DNA of 10,085 bases from Phycisphaerales bacterium (lineage in GTDB: Bacteria > Planctomycetota > Phycisphaerae > Phycisphaerales > Phycisphaeraceae). The stretch is taken from the NCBI GenBank assembly GCA_012031455.1, contig JAAUTM010000024.1, positions 1 through 10,085 of the forward strand. The letters run 5' to 3'. Under the pieces are notes generated by a model that had not been told where the DNA came from, made no database searches, and saw only the letters and a program-made list of their open reading frames with translations. The position numbers were made by a program, and so were the translations under genes. Below are positions 6,576 to 10,085 of the stretch, in pieces. How positions within the stretch are numbered: the stretch's first letter is position 1; every line of letters begins with the position of its first letter.

Positions 6576-8152
6576 TCAATGCGTGCATTCGATCTTGATC
6601 GGCTCAGCAAATTCGTTATTGGAAGCCTTGAGGTCCGCAGCAGTTTTCCCGCAGACCCCCGCCACGGTGCAATCACGCATGACCACACCGGTGATGCTGG
6701 TCTTGCCATCGGGGCGCTGGGCGCCGGTCAGGGTGGCCTTGACCGCCCGTGGTGCGTGAATGTTTTCCAGCAGCACGTTGCGAATCATGCCGAGCTTCGA
6801 AGCATCGTTACGCTTGTGGACGTAGGCATGGAGCAGGTAGGTCTGCCCATCGGTGCGTTTGTTAGCGCCTTCAAAGCGAACATGCTCATCAAAGCCCTGG
6901 TCCTGCACATGCATCGAATATTCCTCGATCCAGAGGTTGCGGAAAGTGATGTTGTGCATGTCGGCCCCATCGGCAACGAACAGGCGAATCATGGTGTTGG
7001 CACGCAGAATGTCCACGTTTTCAAAAAGCATATCGCTGAAAGTTTCGCTGTTGGTCTCATCCCCAGCCGCAATGCCCGTGGCGTTCTGTGCCCAGAGGAT
7101 GCAGTTGCGCACATGGTGATTCTTCGGGCTACGGGCAGGTTTCCACGCAGCCTTGGGGCTGATGGAATCGTCTTCAGAAAGAATCAGGCAATTTTCAATC
7201 AGGACATCGATGCAGCCATCAGGGTCCAGGCCATCGCCGTTGGAATTGCGGGCACTGCTGAAGATACGCAGGGTATCGACATGCACCTTGTCGCAGCGAA
7301 CCAGTTGTACGTTCCAAGAATAGGATTCGCGAACGGTGACATTGCGAATGGTCAGGTTCTGCGTGTCGAGGATGACCAGGCACCGGCCGGCGATCTTGCG
7401 GACGTTGCGTTCCTTTTGCAGGCCTGGCGTACATCGTGGCCGTTGGCATCGATGATCCCGTTGCCCAGAATTTTCAGGTTCTGTGTTTTCTGAGCACGCA
7501 CGAAGTACAGGTAGGACGTGTGGAACTGATGCTGTTTGTGATCTGCGGAACCTTTGAGCACCGCATCATGGTCCAGATACAAGGTCATGTCGCTCTTGAG
7601 GTTGATCGAGCCGGTGCGGTACACGCCCGCGGGGAAGTAAAGAGTCCCACCCTGAGGCAAGGTGTCGATGGTTTTCTGAATCAGCTCGGTATTGTCGCGC
7701 TGGCCGGTTGAATCAGCCCCGAGCTTTTTGACATCGAACACCAGCGGACTCAGCAAGTCGGGGAAATCAGGGTCCGCCACCTTGGGCACAATCACCAGCT
7801 TGCGGGTTTTATCAAGGTTGATGATCCAGGGTTTGGGCTGGTCCATTTGAAACTCAAGGACATTGCCTTGAACCTTGCCGACCATGCCCATGCGAACCGG
7901 GCGGATGCGATGCTCGGTGATGGGCACACCATCCTGCCGGGTGATGCGCACCAGGCCGGGCTTCTCCCACTGGAAGATGGCAAAATCACGGTCATCATAA
8001 ACCGTCACCGGGACGGATTTACCCGCCACTTCGACGGTGAACGTGGTGCTGATGGGGTCGCCGGTGACCGGATGCACTGCAGCGTGGGAGGTGCTGGTGA
8101 CCAGCAGACTTCCGACCAGCAAAGTAACGATGGCTGCCAAGGCATGGAGCAT
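6576..8152 (-). CDS. Secreted right-handed beta-helix glycoside hydrolase, GH28-like (one frameshift)
   Basis: Repaired length is about 525 aa. A signal peptide spans residues 1-24 (hydrophobic core LAAIVTLLVGSLLV, ending SHA-A). A beta-rich domain of about 110 residues follows, then from residue 139 FDVKKLGADSTG, the entry motif of pectate-lyase-like beta-helices, with LPQGGTLYFPAGVY and GNGIIDANG. NGDGLDPDG (305-313) and SEDDSISPK (326-334) correspond to the GH28 NTDG and DD active-site blocks. The usual GHG is replaced by NATGIAAGDE and no RIK is seen, so the mechanism or substrate may differ from true polygalacturonases. The frame breaks near 7413-7422: one missing base (C in GCC, or A in the A-run) joins NGHDVRQA to KERNVRKIAGRC. 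ATG at 8152 is chosen from the signal peptide and AAAGG eight bases upstream. Likely substrate: a plant or algal polysaccharide (inference). It lies downstream of the pseudopilin gene. Confidence 0.85.
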
Positions 8153-8255
8153 GAGATAAACCTTTCTACAAAAATCATTGTGAGGCAAAGTACAGGTCCA
8201 CTTAAAGTAGTTGGAACCTTCCGCATGAATGTGTTGTCAGACGATGAAGTCCATC

Positions 8256-8274
8256 CACCCAATAACCGTGGGTG
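8256..8274. other. Inverted repeat between the pseudopilin and beta-helix genes
   Basis: CACCCA at 8256-8261 and TGGGTG at 8269-8274 form a perfect six-base stem around seven bases, just past the pseudopilin stop on the minus strand. There is no T-run, so it may be a weak terminator, mRNA 3' structure or operator. The rest of the gap (8153-8277) shows no clear promoter. Confidence 0.35.
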
Positions 8275-8277
8275 ACA

Positions 8278-9051
8278 TTATTTATCGCGCCGCCACCAGC
8301 TCCGGCCGCTGCCGTTCAAACCTAAGTAGGCATCGGTGGGACGGTGCGAGCCAGCGTGACCATCACAGAACAGGAAGTTGTTGGTAGGTGCATGTGGCGG
8401 TTTAACACGGGCGGGTCTTGCCCCAGCAGCCGCCGAGGATGCCGTTGAATGTTCATATTGACGGTTAAAAATACTGCTGGATGGCACACCATGGTATTCG
8501 ACCACGAAAACTGTGGTAGTGGGTTTGGTCACCGAGGCGTAGGTGATGGTGTCTTTGTAATTGGCGGGAGAATGTGGGCTGTAGATCACCCCATCAAACT
8601 GACGTCCGCTGCTGGGGCGGATCCCGGCATATGACTTGTAATCCAGCTTGCGAGCTTCATTCTGCCGCATGGGATCGCTGGGGCATTGAAATACTTTCAG
8701 GAAAGCAGGTTTCCCGGGATTGTTGTGTTCAGCACCCAGATACGGAGCCAGTCCCCAGTCCCAGGTGGTACGAATGGGGAAGGTAGCGCCGCTGACGCCG
8801 AACTCATGCGTCGGGAATGAATCCTTGTTGTCAGCAGCATAGGTAGCACCAGCCACACCCATCTGCTTCATGTTGGAAAGACATTGCACGTTCTCCCCCG
8901 CACGTCGTGCCGATTGCAAAGCCGGGAGCAGAATCGAGATCAGCAGGGCGATGATCGAGATCACCACCAGCAGCTCGATGAGCGTGAAGCCCCGGATTTG
9001 ATGCATTGGAACATTCTGTGGTTTTTCGACTTGGTTCTGATGACGGTTCAT
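8278..9051 (-). CDS. Type II pseudopilin-like protein with H-X9-DG C-terminus (DUF1559-like)
   Basis: A 257-aa protein with a type IV prepilin leader: RG at 20-21, then [18 protein letters not shown] and a further hydrophobic helix ending [10 protein letters not shown]. Prepilin peptidase should cut between G21 and F22, leaving the conserved glutamate (E26) at mature position 5. The C-terminal part is a globular Cys-containing domain ending in the exact H-X9-DG motif: H220, nine residues, D230-G231 ([12 protein letters not shown]). Such proteins are amplified in Planctomycetota and other PVC genomes; their job is unresolved (pseudopilus-type secretion or surface structure). The ATG at 9051 is fixed by AGGAG at 9058-9062, six bases upstream; an ATG at 9093 lacks this. 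It sits 72 bases after the regulator stop and 125 bases before the beta-helix enzyme start, all on one strand. Confidence 0.93.
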   Translation of the reverse strand: MNRHQNQVEKPQNVPMHQIRGFTLIELLVVISIIALLISILLPALQSARRAGENVQCLSNMKQMGVAGATYAADNKDSFPTHEFGVSGATFPIRTTWDWGLAPYLGAEHNNPGKPAFLKVFQCPSDPMRQNEARKLDYKSYAGIRPSSGRQFDGVIYSPHSPANYKDTITYASVTKPTTTVFVVEYHGVPSSSIFNRQYEHSTASSAAAGARPARVKPPHAPTNNFLFCDGHAGSHRPTDAYLGLNGSGRSWWRRDK

Positions 9052-9057
9052 GTGAAT

Positions 9058-9062
9058 CTCCT
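9058..9062 (-). promoter_or_regulatory. Ribosome binding site of the pseudopilin gene
   Basis: On the minus strand this reads AGGAG, six bases before the ATG at 9051. It decides the start over the longer open frame from 9093. Confidence 0.8.
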
Positions 9063-9123
9063 TGAAGAACGAGGTGACGGGTTCCCTATTCATTAAAGAT
9101 CAAAGGACGCAGTGACAAACCGG

Positions 9124-10085
9124 CTACGTGGCCGGGATTTCGAGCAGTGGGACAGGTGCTTCTGTGATCTCCTCAAATGGCTGCACGGTTTCACCCGGAT
9201 ATAGCTTCATGTGCAAAGGCTCAAGCAGCCTCGGCCCTTCCCATGCGTGGGGCTTGGGGGAAACCAGCCAGTCCACACAACGGGTGAGCAGTTCCATGGG
9301 CTGGGTCGGTTCGAGGCAGCAGAGGCTGGGCGTGATATAGGCGTGCAGGTCTTCGCCATTCAAGGTGTAAATCGCCACATCGCGCCCAACTTTCAGGCCC
9401 AGATCATGCAAGGCCCGGCTGGCGCCGAGGGTGGCTGCCATGGTGGTGCAGAACACCGCTTTGCCTGCGAAGGTTTCCGGTGGCAGTAGCCGACTGACCA
9501 CTCGGTGAGCATGTTCAATCGTCGGGGTGTAGGGAGCGACCGGATGATTGTGCAGTTGCCCTTTGATCTTGCGGAGCCAGCAGGCACTTTGCCAATGTTC
9601 GATACGGGCCTGGATGACCCCATCGACCGGCTGAACGTTCAGACATGCCAGATCCGGCCAACCTTGATTAAGCACATATTCGAGCAGCATGTGCAATTTC
9701 TGCGGGGGATAAAGGCTCAGTGAAACAATGCCATGCGCAGACAGATCATGCTCAATCACCACCAGCTGACCGGCTGCCGCCAGCCTTGCAAGGATGGAAG
9801 GAGGAATCGGTTCGGAATTGGGCATGAGGAACACCCCCCGGAACTTGGCGAGTGTTTCACCGATGACCGGGTCGTCCCAGTGCACATAGTCGATGGGCCG
9901 AAGCTGATGCCCCGACTTGGCGATGGCCTGATTGAGCATGAACCGCCAGCGATCAATATTGGGTGCCACCCAGGCCGGTGCCAGTAGCGCCAGACAAGGA
10001 TGCTCGCCTCGCTGTTCGTAATCGGGGTTGAGTTCGATACGACCGTTAGGCCGACGGATTGCCAAACCCTGTTCCGCCAGATGCA
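9124..10085 (-). CDS. GntR-type regulator with LacI-like periplasmic-binding sensor domain; partial
   Basis: The N-terminus is beyond the right edge. The first visible residues, HLAEQGLAIRRPNGRIEL, look like the last helix and wing of a GntR winged helix (pattern LxxxGLxxRRxGxG). After a linker, CLALLAPAW opens a periplasmic-binding-protein/LacI-type sensor of about 270 residues: alternating strands and helices such as GVFLMPNSEPIPPSILARL, QLVVIEH, KAVFCTTMAATLGASRAL and GLKVGRDVAIYTLNGED, the last matching the G..vP.DvsvigfDd block of LacI sensors. GntR/LacI hybrids (AraR-like) are repressors or activators answering to sugars. It is co-directional with and 72 bases upstream of the pseudopilin gene, so it may control that gene and the beta-helix enzyme. 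The stop is TAG at 9124-9126; the frame is intact. The family call for the DNA-binding part rests on about 18 residues. Confidence 0.8.
   Translation of the reverse strand, partial: HLAEQGLAIRRPNGRIELNPDYEQRGEHPCLALLAPAWVAPNIDRWRFMLNQAIAKSGHQLRPIDYVHWDDPVIGETLAKFRGVFLMPNSEPIPPSILARLAAAGQLVVIEHDLSAHGIVSLSLYPPQKLHMLLEYVLNQGWPDLACLNVQPVDGVIQARIEHWQSACWLRKIKGQLHNHPVAPYTPTIEHAHRVVSRLLPPETFAGKAVFCTTMAATLGASRALHDLGLKVGRDVAIYTLNGEDLHAYITPSLCCLEPTQPMELLTRCVDWLVSPKPHAWEGPRLLEPLHMKLYPGETVQPFEEITEAPVPLLEIPAT

Noticed and set aside
6375..7493. 372-codon open frame on the plus strand
   Set aside because: It lies opposite the beta-helix enzyme and PilZ genes, whose sense-strand proteins carry clear motifs; nothing recognisable in its own translation.
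7847..8275. 142-codon open frame on the plus strand
   Set aside because: Antisense to the signal peptide and N-terminal domain of the secreted enzyme; no features of its own.

Overview
The window looks like chromosomal DNA from a flagellated planctomycete-type bacterium, most likely Phycisphaerae or a near relative (inference). Three things point that way: a pseudopilin ending in an exact H-X9-DG motif, very common in Planctomycetota and other PVC bacteria; a GntR-type regulator with a sugar-binding sensor next to a beta-helix glycoside hydrolase; and an unusually long FliD. No rRNA, tRNA, CRISPR array or insertion sequence was seen.

Left part (1-1683, minus strand): ribF (FMN/FAD synthesis) lies upstream of a DHH-family phosphoesterase (nanoRNase/pAp-phosphatase type) that runs off the left edge. 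Three small hairpins sit at and just after the end of ribF.

Middle (1926-6502): a flagellar-tip block. fliD (filament cap, about 915 aa after frame repair, four hook-IN-like repeats) has a good Shine-Dalgarno and a plausible sigma-28 promoter. A class I O-methyltransferase gene lies in the opposite orientation between fliD and fliS. fliS (flagellin export chaperone) follows and converges with a PilZ-domain gene, a likely cyclic-di-GMP effector.

Right part (6576-10085, all minus): in transcription order, a GntR/LacI-hybrid regulator (N-terminal DNA-binding part off the window), a type II pseudopilin with an H-X9-DG C-terminus, and a secreted GH28-like beta-helix enzyme. This resembles a small carbohydrate-response locus.

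Four genes (the DHH phosphoesterase, fliD, fliS and the beta-helix enzyme) have reading frames broken by single-base indels, about fifteen in all. Most fall in short homopolymers, several pairs compensate, and the conserved protein motifs continue perfectly in the neighbouring frame. This looks like sequence or assembly error rather than gene decay. ribF, the methyltransferase, PilZ, pseudopilin and regulator genes read through cleanly. Coordinates of broken genes are given for the whole repaired gene.
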